From Euborellia annulipes (taxonomy: Eukaryota > Arthropoda > Insecta > Dermaptera > Anisolabididae): a DNA stretch of 64,000 nucleotides. Shown piece after piece: positions 24,701 through 33,086 of the stretch. The stretch spans positions 1-64,000 of the forward strand of contig JAKCPI010014300.1 in the NCBI GenBank assembly GCA_023213315.1. Reading direction: 5' to 3'. The notes under the pieces are model-generated. The model had not been told where the DNA came from. It worked only from the letters and a program-made list of their open reading frames with translations, and searched no databases. Both the position numbers and the translations under genes were made by a program. Each line of letters starts with the position of its first letter. Position 1 is the first letter of the stretch.

Positions 24701-27127
24701 AAAAGAACTTGAACGAATTTAAAAAAATCCCCCCCCCCCCCATTTTATAAAATAATACAAACACAAAAATTTTTATTGCTAAAAAATTTATTAATACAAA
24801 TAAAGGCAAACAAGTACTCGGGGCTTGGTATAGGGGTTAGCGTGCTAACCTCGTATACCAAAAGCCGCGGTTTCGGACCCCAGGCAGTCCGATGATTTTA
24901 TTTAAGCCATTTGGATACCAAATGGCTTAAATAAGAATGCCTGAACCCCCCAATAGATATATTAAACATACGAGTATCATTTAAAGTCTTAAATGGCCTA
25001 AGTTGCCGAAAAGACTGTATGTATATGGGTGTGAATGAGAAAAAAGTGTGAGTGCTTAAAAAAAAATAAATATAGGCCTATATATCGGCAGAAACTAAAT
25101 ATATCACGACACAAAAAATCTGATGTGACAAGCACAAAACACAACTTTCGATTACGGAAGGTAAGAGAAAGTTGTGTCGGCTTGGTCAACCAGGAACTAT
25201 CCTTAATATGGATTATTTTAATTTTTTTCTATATTGATGATTTTAGTTCGAGATAAGAATTTTGCTTTGGAAGAATATGGTCCACGATCTCGTTGCATTG
25301 ATCATACAGCTGCCATGTGGGAGGAACGTTCATGTGGCCAAGTACGTCAATGGCAGCATTGGGGAAGCGGCTGTTACGAATACCTATGTTTTGGCGGTCG
25401 ATTGCATATTGTGGTAACTATATTTTCTATCAGTTTTCTTTAGTTATTCTATTATTATTCATATGCTAATTAAATTACAGGTAGCAAATTATACATATAC
25501 CTGCTATGCAGAAGGGCAGACACTTCCTATTAGTATAATCAGTAATGGATGGTTACATAAAGGAGCGCTTGTTTGTCCTTCCTGTCAACAGCTTTGTCAG
25601 GTAAATATTACTATTTTTATATTATTTATTTCTTACTGGTAGATAAATGCTTATTATTTAAGTCACGAGAAGCCAAGCAATAATGAATTATATTAAGGGC
25701 CTGTTTTTTTCATTCATGATCAAGTATTTGAATTAAATTTCTTAGTCTTGACTTTGAACAATACGGCTCGTCTGATAAAGATGTTTCTTTTGAAAGTGGA
25801 CCACTTTCCTAAAAAGGTTGTCTGATATAAGGGATTTTCTAATATTTTTCGCACAACTATAGGGTGGTCAATTCCAATCTTCCTTTGTCCCCATGACCTC
25901 CCGTGATTGGAACAAGCTCCCTGCGTCTATCTTCCCCAAAACCTACCATCTTCAGACTTTCAAGTCTAATCTCAACAGGCATCTTCTCAGTTCCCGCAGT
26001 TGAGTTTCCCTTTTATGCTTCTCCTTTTGTTTTTATTTTCTTCCTGGCTGCATGTGACCACTGGTCATTATAGGTCTTCGGACCTTATGTATTCAAAAAA
26101 AGAGCTCCGGTTTTGAAACGGTTGGAAAATTTCTATTTGTCGGTTGGTGACATTGTTTTGTTTCGTTTCTATTTCTGATTTTTGACGCAGTTGAAATTTT
26201 TCGCATTTAACTATGGAGCAGTTCACTTGTACGTTGCGTTGTGTATCGTGAAAACATTTTATCAGAATGGAGAAAGTTATGCAGGCGACTTGTGCGATTC
26301 TAGTGCATAATAAAGCACCGAATGAATCAACAGTTCGCAGACATGAAAAAGTTCTTTGAGACGGGTTTAACGGTAAACCTCAAAAGTCCTGGACGTCGTC
26401 GATCCGGCCAAAGTGAGGAGAAGGACTTTTGAGGTTTACTATTAAACCCGTCTCAAAGAACTTTTTCATAAGTCTGACAACTGTTGAATCATTCGGTGCT
26501 TTATAACGCCATAGAATCGCACAAAAGTTGTTGTATAACTTTCTCCATTCTGATAAATACGCAACGCAAGGCACAAGTGAACTGCTCCATAGATATGTAG
26601 ATAGAGAATGCGAAAAATTCCAACTGCGTTAAAAATAGGAATATTCCTGAAAATAGAAACAAAACAATGTCACCAATCGACAAACAGAAATTTACCAGCT
26701 GTTTCAAAACCGGCGCTCTTTTTGAGCCATCCTATACTTAACTTTAATTGACGGTAATTAGACGATATAAGAGTAACATAATTCATATTTTGCTTTTTTA
26801 AAAATTCCAAAGCCTTTCTTCTCATCTTATCTATCCCTCTAGGAAGAGGTTCTTCTCGGAGCTTCCTCCACGCTCCTCTCTTTTAGTTAAATCCTCTCCC
26901 CTTTCCAGTCAATTAATTTTTATTAAAACAACTTGTCGAATTAAATTCAAATTTTATTATCGTTTAAGGACGAGTTAGCTGCAGCAGGTGAATGGTGCAA
27001 ACCAGACGGTGAACCTCCACCATTTCTAACATACCATCACGACGATTTGGTTTGTTCAGCCAGTCGATTATCATTGGCGGTCTCAACACTAATCATCATG
27101 GTGATCTCGTCAAGTGTTTGGCTCTGA
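12800..27127 (+). CDS. Lmln: Leishmanolysin-like (invadolysin) zinc metalloprotease, 5' partial
   Basis: Exons: 12800-12830, 14033-14115, 16687-16804, 19188-19378, 21211-21411, 21908-22133, 23160-23347, 23815-23947, 24022-24181, 25247-25413, 25481-25600, 26969-27127. All have GT-AG borders and consistent phase, giving 591 residues to the TGA. M8-family features, numbered from the first visible codon: the [14 protein letters not shown] segment (residues 14-27), the zinc motif HEILH (170-174) followed by ALGFS, a third zinc ligand in THWEK (His276), the Met-turn EAMTGT (286-291), and many conserved cysteines. A hydrophobic tail after DDLVCSASR looks like a GPI-anchor signal, so the enzyme is probably on the cell surface or in a vesicle. 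The family is usually near 650-700 aa, so the signal peptide and first N-terminal part are missing. Their exons were not found, and the first visible exon needs two bases of a codon from upstream. Introns range from 67 to 2571 bp and are filled with transposons. Confidence 0.93.
14179..14457. mobile_element. hAT-like MITE in invadolysin intron, TSD ATTAGTAC
   Basis: Starts CAGTGTCGTAGCGATGG and ends GCTCGCTACGCCACTG, with the perfect 8-bp duplication ATTAGTAC at 14,171-14,178 and 14,458-14,465. It has poly-G runs and the GGGCGCTACTCACAAAGG segment shared with the elements at 31,841 and 32,690, so this is one subfamily with at least three copies here. Confidence 0.88.
14560..14806 (-). repeat. 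tRNA-derived SINE of a separate type
   Basis: Read on the - strand it has box A-like TGGCTAAGCTGGATAAGC (14,779-14,796) and box B-like CCCGGATTCAAGAGTCC (14,731-14,747) at tRNA spacing, then a GC-richer body ending near GGTGACGGGGAAGGAGC. It is not the family 1 body. Confidence 0.5.
14928..15056 (-). repeat. SINE (family 1), 3' part only
   Basis: On the - strand: CTGGACCCCCAATAATAACC, then the AAGACTGTGTGTGAATGTGT segment and the GAGTGTGAATGAGAAAAAAG tail. The tRNA-like head is absent. Confidence 0.65.
15650..15706 (-). ncRNA. Hammerhead-ribozyme-like motif 1
   Basis: On the - strand: helix I CTCTTT-GAA-GG, core CTGAAGA, one extra T, helix II GGCAGGG/CCCAGCC, GAAAC, GTC, then the other helix I strand CC-AAT-AAAGAG. 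This is the type I hammerhead order. Helix I pairs 2 + 6 bp around an internal loop, as expected of natural hammerheads. GAAAC is followed directly by GTC, so helix III could form only between two copies (ACGU is self-complementary). The extra T before helix II is non-canonical. Confidence 0.55.
15722..16403 (+). repeat. Family A modular repeat, complete copy in intron
   Basis: Nearly collinear with the copy at 5.27 kb: 5' ACTTTCTCTTACC hairpin, GAGATTTTGATGGATCTTC, TCTGTCTGTGTG tract, AACAAGATATCTCAAGAACG, GTACTAGTACTTTACTGATG, GGTTGCTATGGTAACAAA and the 3' hairpin (16,311-16,403). It uses the AACAAGATATCTCAAGAACG variant of the middle block, not the GCATGAAGGAATTGAGC variant of the 5.27-kb copy. 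Confidence 0.75.
17660..18140. repeat. hAT-like remnants, composite
   Basis: A CAGGGCCGTAACGAGGGCG left end (17,664) and a right end reading TATCCGCCCTTG (18,130) belong to two element types used elsewhere in the window (CAGGGCCG and CAAGGGCGGAT). No common duplication was found, so I read this as two truncated or nested elements. Confidence 0.4.
18478..18801. repeat. Foldback element 1 in invadolysin intron
   Basis: Long imperfect palindrome. The left arm runs AGGAGTGAACAGGAGAATAG, GAGTGTGTTGGCGC, CCTCCTCT and GTGCTGCGACCCTGTGGAG. The right arm is its complement, ending CTATTCTCCTGACTCC. The centre is near 18,665. It ends about 75 bp before the next foldback. Confidence 0.75.
18878..19159. 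repeat. Foldback element 2, perfect 47-bp arms next to an exon
   Basis: Arms 18,878-18,924 and 19,113-19,159 are perfect 47-nt inverted repeats starting TGGAATGGAAAAAGAACAAG. Perfect arms suggest a young insertion or ongoing correction. The right arm ends only 28 bp before the invadolysin exon at 19,188, inside the splice-acceptor region. The interior carries a hammerhead-like motif on the - strand. Confidence 0.85.
18936..18996 (-). ncRNA. Hammerhead-ribozyme-like motif 2
   Basis: On the - strand: AAGCC...AGGA, core CTGAAGA, extra T, helix II GGACAAA/TTTGTCC (7 perfect pairs), GAAAC, GTC, TCCT...GGC. Helix I pairs AGGA/TCCT and GCC/GGC around an internal loop. It has the same arrangement as motif 1 with different stem sequences, which is covariation. 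Confidence 0.55.
20255..20430. repeat. Repeat X, half copy
   Basis: Contains GAGGCCATTTAGCGC, GTTAGCCATCCGGGGGAGG, TGATTGCTTGGGGCTTTCGC and GCCAAGCCCCCCGGCA. The same blocks appear in the foldback at 48,541-48,935 and, in reverse, at 61,389-61,530. Confidence 0.55.
21296..21310 (+). other. Invadolysin HExxH catalytic zinc site
   Basis: Codons for HEILH within exon 21211-21411. The two histidines bind zinc and Glu is the general base in the M8 family. The third ligand is encoded at 22110-22112 (CAC of THWEK) and the Met-turn methionine at 23169-23171. All key residues are intact, so the enzyme is predicted active. Confidence 0.95.
22415..22452. repeat. Fragment matching the TA-flanked MITE of 29.7 kb
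   Basis: The run GGGACAATATTAAGTCCCA(CCC) is identical to the terminal repeat of the MITE at 29,676-29,891, with a preceding TGTCA in place of CAGTGA. Only about 25 bp match. A TAGAGCCCTGCGCG terminus follows at 22,464. Confidence 0.45.
24330..24497. mobile_element. Short hAT-like MITE, TSD CCTTAGAT
   Basis: Inverted ends CAGCGGTTTCCAAC and GTTGGAAACCGCTG. Perfect 8-bp duplication CCTTAGAT at 24,322-24,329 and 24,498-24,505. The interior GTGGGCCGCGGG and CAGCGGTTTTTTTTATGG blocks recur in the copy at 43,370. Confidence 0.85.
24590..24735 (+). repeat. tRNA-derived SINE family 2
   Basis: Box B-like GGGTTCGCATCCAGTCCCAG is followed by AATTGGATACCAATCAATT, AAATAAATAGG and TCTAAATGGACTCCAATGCC. 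The same body is at 59,030-59,140. It differs from family 1 just after box B. Confidence 0.6.
24820..25060 (+). repeat. tRNA-derived SINE family 1, near full length
   Basis: tRNA-like head with box A-like GTATAGGGGTTAGCGTGC and box B-like CGGTTTCGGACCCC, then CAGTCCGATGATTTTATTT, GGATACCAAATGGCTTAAAT, GCCTAAGTTGCCGAAAAGAC and GGGTGTGAATGAGAAAAAAG, with an A tail. It lies in the 24,182-25,246 intron. Confidence 0.78.
25090..25195. repeat. Family A terminal hairpin, solitary, degraded right arm
   Basis: GACACAAAAAATCTGATGTG, CACAACTTTCGATTACGG and AAGGTAAGAGAAAGTTGTG match the family A 3' hairpin. The right outer arm is damaged (GGTCAACCAGG). It ends about 50 bp before the invadolysin exon at 25,247. 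Confidence 0.6.
25866..26003 (+). pseudogene. 3' end of a non-LTR retrotransposon reverse-transcriptase ORF
   Basis: An open stretch ends in TGA (26,001-26,003) and reads [19 protein letters not shown], then [10 protein letters not shown]. This is the typical C-terminus of jockey/CR1-type reverse-transcriptase proteins (a FFP/FVP..RDWN.LP block, then FK..L). A 3' untranslated tail with TGCATGTGACCACTGGTC and TTCGGACCTTATGTATTC runs to an A-rich end near 26,098. It is a strongly 5'-truncated insertion in the last invadolysin intron, same strand as the host gene. Confidence 0.8.
26098..26722. mobile_element. Foldback made of two inverted 5' ends of a DDE transposase gene
   Basis: Arms 26,098-26,390 and 26,422-26,722 are diverged inverted copies around a ~31-bp centre. 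Each arm carries an ATG (26,213 on +; 26,590 on -) followed by MEQFTC and then, after frame shifts, [18 protein letters not shown]. This is the N-terminal helix-turn-helix (DUF4817-like) region of mariner/SETMAR-related transposases. Both frames are broken (the + arm stops after [12 protein letters not shown]). The catalytic domain is absent, so the element is non-autonomous. It starts directly at the A-rich end of the retrotransposon fragment. Confidence 0.75.
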
Positions 27128-27150
27128 TTCCTAATTTTATTTCTTTAAAT

Positions 27151-27156
27151 AATAAA
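27151..27156 (+). terminator. Poly(A) signal of the invadolysin gene
   Basis: AATAAA lies 24 nt after the TGA stop at 27125-27127. Confidence 0.6.
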
Positions 27157-27159
27157 AAG

Positions 27160-29300
27160 CCTATTCCAAAGACATAAAGACATTCCAGTATGTATGTTTT
27201 TAAGGACAGTGGTGAGTTATAAAAAAAGAAAATACAATTAATATATAATTCCAAATAACAACATTGGCATACATATAGTGTTGTCGGATATATGAAATGA
27301 TGATGATGGATATTTTGTTGAACGGCTCTCTAAGTCTTATTTCTTAAAAGACACTTTCCTTTTGTTTAATTTCTCTTCTGTTTTTGTCTCTTTTTCATTG
27401 ACATTCAGAGAGTATTGGCAAATAATTTTCTTCTAAGGATGAAATGAAGTTTTTGTTAAGGAAATAAATTTTCTTCAACATTTGTCTTTAATAAACAAAT
27501 CCCTCCGAGTGAATAATTTTGTTATTGGCAATTATATATTAGAAGATCTAGTAGAGTGCAAAATAAAGAGCCTCTTATAGCTCCCCACTGTTTAACGGGT
27601 ATATGATTGTTTGTGAATTTAGTGTATATGTATATTATATATGTATAGTATATATATATATATATATATGTGTGTGTTTGTAATTGAGTAAATGTTATAA
27701 TCAAAGATTTGTAAGAGTCCTGTTAATATTTAATTAATACCAGTATCAGTTTTATTTTTTTTTCTGTATTTTAATCTAGTTATATGAATGAATGAACCAA
27801 ATGAATTCGAGAAATATTCATTAGCAGTAAATTTTTCTTTTGACCCTCCAAAAGACAAAATTGTCTTAGAAATGAAATTTTCAAGAAAAGGCAGATTTCT
27901 TCTTCTGTAATAAATAAAATCTTCAAAAATTAATTAATATTAATTGAAAGGGTGCCATTTTTAAACCATGTTGGAGTCATAAAAATACTTTTCAAATTTT
28001 ATTTTGTTGATAATTATGATCCTAAGTCCTGTATATTGTTTTTTTCTTATGATAAAAATAGTCTGGTCGGTTTTGGAATTACTACTCTAAAACTCTGAAG
28101 GCCAAATGATGCTCCCATCTCTGACCATTCATCCCAGCTTCTCTATACTCCCCCCCCCCCCCCACTGGAATTCCAAAAATAGCCGTTCTTCCTTTAGGCA
28201 AACCGCCTACAAGTGCCATTTGTTTTCACAATAAATAAAAATAATTCAAAAGAAGAAAATAATGAAATCTTATCTTTATCTAATGTTAAATGAATTTTGC
28301 TGTTATCTAAAGATTTGCCATATTATACATTCCATTTCTGAGATTTATCTGTAAATGTTTATATTTTCTAAAAATTAATCCTGTTGTTTTCTGTCGTGAT
28401 TACTTGTTCAAATTCCAAAAGGCGCAGTTGGACAAATATTTCTATGTTTCTCGTATACATTTGATTTATTCTTGTAAAAAAATGTATATACATTTTTATT
28501 TTTACTTTTTTGTCTTTCAATGAGAAATTTTCAAGGCTCAATTAAATAAAAAATAGAAAATTTCTCTCCTTTTTTTTATCTCAATACTATGAGTATAATT
28601 TATTAGTACATCGGTATATTAGAAATTCACATATTATATATAGTACATTTATTTTTGAAAAATTTAGAATTGTCTTCTGCCCTTAGAAAAAAATGTATTC
28701 TTCTCCATATTTTTATTTTCTTGTTAACATTCCTTTATTAATTTATCGCCTTTAAAATAATGTTGTTTTATTTGTAAAAAAATTTATTTGTGATATTTTA
28801 TTTTTTTTTATGGTCTTAATTCCCCACTCGCTCTCATTCCAAAAATTCTGAATATTTTTTTTTTCTCATTTTTACTTTTAAAAATGATTTTGTCAATATT
28901 TTCTCTATTATTTTTAACATTCCAATCAGTTTTTAGTTATTGAATACATTAGTAGGTAAACGATTGATATGTATTAGATATATTAATTATAAACTACGTG
29001 TAAAAAACTTTTCAAGTCAAACTGTTGGAAAAAATAACAATTGTTATCCTCAAAAATGATTAACAAACTGTATACAGCTTATTATTAAGTGAGTTTGAAT
29101 GTAACAAAAGAGATCAAAATCATTTCCAAATAGGTGGGATACCATACTTGACAATTTGTTAGGAAACCCTTGAAAACTTTGCTCAACTCCTTCTTAAGTA
29201 CTTTTCCTGGTCTAGACTCTTCTCTTATATTTTTTCCAATTTTTGGTAGCCCGCCCAGTCTAAAATCTATCCATTTATCCAATCCACTTATCTGTCCTAG
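27160..29300. other. Gene-free stretch downstream of invadolysin
   Basis: I see no exon or bounded transposon. It contains a TA/TG microsatellite (about 27,630-27,672), an ATGATGATGATGG run near 27,300 and a poly-C run near 28,150. The open frame at 29,085-29,282 (-) has no recognised domain. Confidence 0.4.
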
Positions 29301-29306
29301 TTTTTT

Positions 29307-29673
29307 ACTTTCTCGTTTAGTATAGTAGGCCTATAAAGAGAAAGTATTGTAATCGTCAAAAAATTCGACTTCGATGATTTTGATATTTCTCCACGTTTTA
29401 GACCTACCTGATCCAAAAACACCATTTTGGGCATTATGTCGGTGTGTGTGTGTGAACAAGATTGCTTCTTAAAAACCCAAGCAGCAAGATCGATGAAATT
29501 CGGTATATACTCCTTATACTAAAATTGTAGATTTCTATCAACTTTTGGAGTAAATAGGTCAACTGGAAGTAGTACTTTAATAATTTTTTCAAAAATTATT
29601 GAAATTTTCAATTTTTTTGCCATATTATAATAAATTACACAATTTTAAAAAGTTTTTATTCTTTGAACAAGGG
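29307..29673 (+). repeat. Family B modular repeat, left half of an inverted pair
   Basis: 5' hairpin ACTTTCTCG...AGAGAAAGT, then ATTGTAATCGTCAAAAAATT, GTGTGTGTGTG, AACAAGATTGCTTCTTAAAA, GATCGATGAAATTCGG and GGAAGTAGTACTTTAA. It is followed immediately by the TA-flanked MITE. Confidence 0.7.
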
Positions 29674-29675
29674 TA

Positions 29676-29891
29676 CAGTGAGGGACAATATTAAGTCCCA
29701 CCCATGTGTTTTCTACTTGTGATAATTTCATTGTTTTTATAAAAGAAAATGAAAATCTTTGTTGGAAATTTTCTAGGTTTCAACCATGAAAGTTGCCATT
29801 AAAAAATATTTAATATTTTTTAAAAGGTAAAAACAATGAAATAATCACAAGTAAAAAACATATGAGTGGGACTTAATATTGTCTCTCACTG
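29676..29891. mobile_element. TA-flanked 216-bp MITE with ~55-bp TIRs
   Basis: Ends CAGTGAGGGACAATATTAAG and CTTAATATTGTCTCTCACTG, inverted repeats continuing through AAAACAATGAAAT. Flanked by TA at 29,674-29,675 and 29,892-29,893. TA duplication and CAGTG ends fit the Tc1/mariner superfamily. No coding capacity. Confidence 0.8.
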
Positions 29892-29893
29892 TA

Positions 29894-30261
29894 CACCTGT
29901 AAGATTTTGTTTTGATTTTTTTTTTTAAATTAACGAAAAATGTCTTTTTCTTCATTGATTATTTCAAAAAATATTCAGTTTTCGAAAAAATGTCATAGAA
30001 TAAAAACTTTTTAAAATTGAGCAATTTATTATGATTTTGGAAAAAAAAAATTGAAAATCTAATTTTGAAAAAACTTATTAGGTAAAGTACTACTTCCAGG
30101 TGACATATTTACTCCAAAAGTTGATAGAAATTTTCAATTTTAGTGTAAGGAATTTATACCGAATTTTCATTGATCTTGCCGTTTTGGTCTTGTTCACACA
30201 CACACACATACACACACACACACTCGTACTCGACGTATACCAAAAGAATATACGAGAAAGT
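29894..30261 (-). repeat. Family B modular repeat, right half of an inverted pair
   Basis: On the - strand: ACTTTCTCGTATATTCTTTT, a GTGTGTGTGT tract, AACAAGACC, AAGATCAATGAAAATTCGG and GGAAGTAGTACTTTACC, ending near AAATCTTACAGGTG. It is closer to the 2.4-kb copy than to its inverted neighbour, which lacks the distal ~100 bp. The pair could therefore be two insertions or a rearranged foldback. Confidence 0.65.
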
Positions 30262-30299
30262 TTTGGGGGAGTCATTCCCCTTTTTTCTCTATGAAATTT

Positions 30300-31600
30300 C
30301 ACTTTTTATAGTTATTTTTTAACAGATTAATTGAAACACCAACAGCAATTGTTATCATTGACTTGAAAATATTAAAAAGTTTTTCTTATTTATTACAATA
30401 ATTATATAAGAAAAACGCGATAATGTAAAATGTGTTGAATATCTAGAAAAATAGAGAAAACAAGCAAACTGTTTTTAATCCAACGAAACGAATTTAATTG
30501 CAAATATTTCGAATTGTTTCAGTGCGTAAAGCTTTTTCTTTAATACCTCATAACAGATTTTATTGGAAATTGTTTTTGTGCAAAAGGCAATAAGCAATTC
30601 GAAATATTTGAATTTGTTGCATTAAAGAAAAAAGTTCAAGTCCATTTATTGCTTTCGTTTGTATATTTTTTGAAATTTTTAAAATAATAGCACACTAAGC
30701 AAAGCTGCCATTTTATTTCCCCCCCACTTACTCTTTTTCACTTATGCAATCTAACGATTATGAAAAAAATTTGGCTCTTGAAATTGAGGCGATTATTCGT
30801 CTGGCTTAAAATAGAATTAGAATTTTTTTCTCAAAATCTTTTGAGCAAAATATGTATTTTTATAAAAAAAAGTCACTTTTAGGTAATATTATACTCATAT
30901 TGAGTATTGCCACAATTTTTAGGGCTAATCAAACCCCTAAGAATAATTTCACTTTAAAAGAATAAATATCTGTGATGTTAAATAATGGGCTTTGTAATAT
31001 TTTCTATTCATTCTTAAAATTTTTCCTTTTTTTTTTTAATAAATGACTTTTTATTTAATCTTAAATATTAATATATTCGACTGTTTTAGTTAGTATATGG
31101 CAATCAATCATTGTACGATATAATGTAAATATTTTAAATCTAATTATTGTAATAGTATATATTATTATGTATTGAAAAAAAAAACTTAAGTTCTTTTTTT
31201 AATCTTTCTCCATAATGACAAAATACTGAGACAATTATTTTTTATTTTAATTATATCACATCTCATATGACACTTTAATAATATTCAAAATCAGAAATAT
31301 GAAATTAATTTTTTTTTTTTAACAACCTCTTTTTCATTTCCTATGATTATTTTTCTTGTTAATCTTTTCAGTGATTTCGCTTCTTTCCTTTTCGTTTGCC
31401 TTCGTCAACCTTTGAAGGGACCACTATGCCAGTGCCATTAGTTGGTGAGTTGAATATTTTATTTTATAAAAGAGTGCAAGGACCGAGTGAAATTTCGAGA
31501 GAAGAAATGGTGGGTTAACAAAATTTTGTAGGGGGGGGGGGGGGTAGTATATGTATTTCTATTACCTACACTTTACTTTATAAATCTTGGCGCTCCGTCT
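30300..31600. other. Gene-free AT-rich stretch
   Basis: No exon with convincing homology. A weak inverted match (30,500-30,620, GCAAATATTTCGAATTG and its complement) may be a small foldback. A possible minimal first exon (ATGCCAGTGCCATTAGTTG before GTGAGT, about 31,423) is noted but not supported. Confidence 0.35.
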
Positions 31601-31613
31601 TTTGAACTAGAAT

Positions 31614-31799
31614 CAGGGCCGGAACTACGAGATTTTTTAGGGGGGGGGGGGGGCAAAATTTAATTTGCCGCCCCCTCCTTAAAATTTTCTATACAAAATT
31701 CATATCATTTTTACCTTTTTTTTTTAGTAAATCTTTCTTTAATCCCTGCCGCCCGGGGCAATGCACCCACTGCCCCCCCCCCCCCTAGATCCGGCCCTG
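31614..31799. mobile_element. hAT-like MITE, 186 bp, TSD ACTAGAAT
   Basis: Ends CAGGGCCGGAACTA and TAGATCCGGCCCTG. Perfect 8-bp duplication ACTAGAAT at 31,606-31,613 and 31,800-31,807. A poly-G run follows the left end and a poly-C run precedes the right end. Confidence 0.88.
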
Positions 31800-31840
31800 A
31801 CTAGAATGCATGCATCCCCAATTAAAAAGACTACTATGCA

Positions 31841-32113
31841 CACTGGCGTAGCGAGCTTGACTCGCGCCCGGGACACAATACCTTTTTAGCGCCCCCCCCC
31901 CTTTCGAAAACCATATAATATGTAAAATATACTCGCAAATTAATAAATAAATAAAGTAAAATAAATAAAGTCAGGCTCAAGCTAGGCTTTAAATTTAAGA
32001 CAAAATTATCCAGCAATTTTTTGTTTTGTGGACCATTTGGCGCCCCTTTGTGAGTAGCGCCCGGCGCATGATGACCCCCCTGCCCTCCCTTGCCCCCCTT
32101 CTCTACGCCACTG
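31841..32113. mobile_element. hAT-like MITE, 273 bp, TSD ACTATGCA
   Basis: Ends CACTGGCGTAGCGAGC and CTACGCCACTG, flanked by ACTATGCA at 31,833-31,840 and 32,114-32,121. It is inverted relative to the element at 32,690: GCGCCCCTTTGTGAGTAGCG matches the complement of that copy. The 128-codon - strand open frame across 31,834-32,220 runs through it and is spurious. Confidence 0.88.
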
Positions 32114-32328
32114 ACTATGCAGGGGCTGCGCACTGTCCGTCTGATCCCCCCGCTCTCCGGCCCACCTAACAAATTCCCACCTGTCCAGGCCGCTACTGGG
32201 AGCGGCGATTTTCTTTCCATTGGATTGTATTTCTTAATATTTTTCGAGATCTATATATTTGAATAAGATAATAGTATTCAAAATACCCCGATTCGGACTA
32301 AACAAGTCATAGATATATTTACCTGAGG

Positions 32329-32498
32329 GTTTTTTATTGGTGAGGCCAAACATCCCATGGCCCCCGGGAATCGAACCCAGGATCTCGGCCTTTCCGGGGC
32401 ATAGGCGTGCTATCCATTGCACCAGGCCACCGGAAAGGCGGAGATCCTCGGTTCGAATCCCGGGGGCCATGGGATGTTTGGCCTCACCAATAAAAAAC
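32329..32498. repeat. Palindromic tRNA-like element
   Basis: Two ~67-nt arms (32,329-32,395 and 32,432-32,498) are near-perfect inverted repeats, each with a box B (GGTTCGAATCC on +; GGGTTCGATTCCC on -). The 36-nt centre holds a box A (TGGTGCAATGGATAGCACG on -). On the - strand the acceptor half-stems, a 3-bp D stem and a T stem can form, but the anticodon arm has an 11-nt loop, so it is not a functional tRNA gene. Confidence 0.7.
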
Positions 32499-32689
32499 AC
32501 TCACAGTCTCGTTGGTATTTTCCTTCATATTTTTAGGTCATCGAAATTTTCATCCCATTTTCTCTTTTTTCAAAAGACTAGAAACCCCTGGAGGTGATTT
32601 TATACTGACAACACTAAAGAAATGAAATGAAATGTAAAATTAATTAAAATTTTTTTTTATAAATTTCCTACATTCCCAACATACAGCTT

Positions 32690-33078
32690 CAGTGGCGTAG
32701 CGAGAGGGGGGGTCATCATGCCCCGGGCGCTACTCACAAAGGGGCGCCAAATGGTCCGCAAAACAAAAAATAATTTTAATGTCCGGGAAAAATTAAAAAA
32801 ATTTTCCGAGTGACGGAAAAATTTGGTTCTGCAAAAAAAAAATTTTTCCGCAGGCAGGAAGGGGGGAAAAATTCCGCAAAACTTAGCCTCCCTAAAAAAA
32901 AGGTAAAATGATTTTAACAGCAGGGCAAAAAATTTTCCGCAGGAAGAAAACTCTTGAGTTGTGCCCCCAAAAAAAAATTTCTATATACGCCCCTGTATAA
33001 TGTTATGGTTTTCGAATGGGGGGGGGGGCGCTAAAAGGAATTGTGCCCAGGGCGCGAGTTAAGCTCACTACGCCACTG
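32690..33078. mobile_element. hAT-like MITE, 389 bp, TSD TACAGCTT
   Basis: Ends CAGTGGCGTAGCGAG and CTCACTACGCCACTG. Perfect 8-bp duplication TACAGCTT at 32,682-32,689 and 33,079-33,086. It is the same subfamily as 14,179 and 31,841, with an extra ~120-bp block rich in AAAAATTTTCCGC repeats in the middle. Confidence 0.88.
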
Positions 33079-33086
33079 TACAGCTT

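Noticed and set aside
31834..32220. 128-codon - strand frame
   Set aside because: It coincides with the 31,841 hAT-like MITE and GC-rich flank. No homology pattern recognised.
32340..32460. Functional tRNA gene
   Set aside because: Acceptor and T stems pair, but the anticodon arm has an 11-nt loop and the arms are palindromic. I read it as a tRNA-derived repeat.
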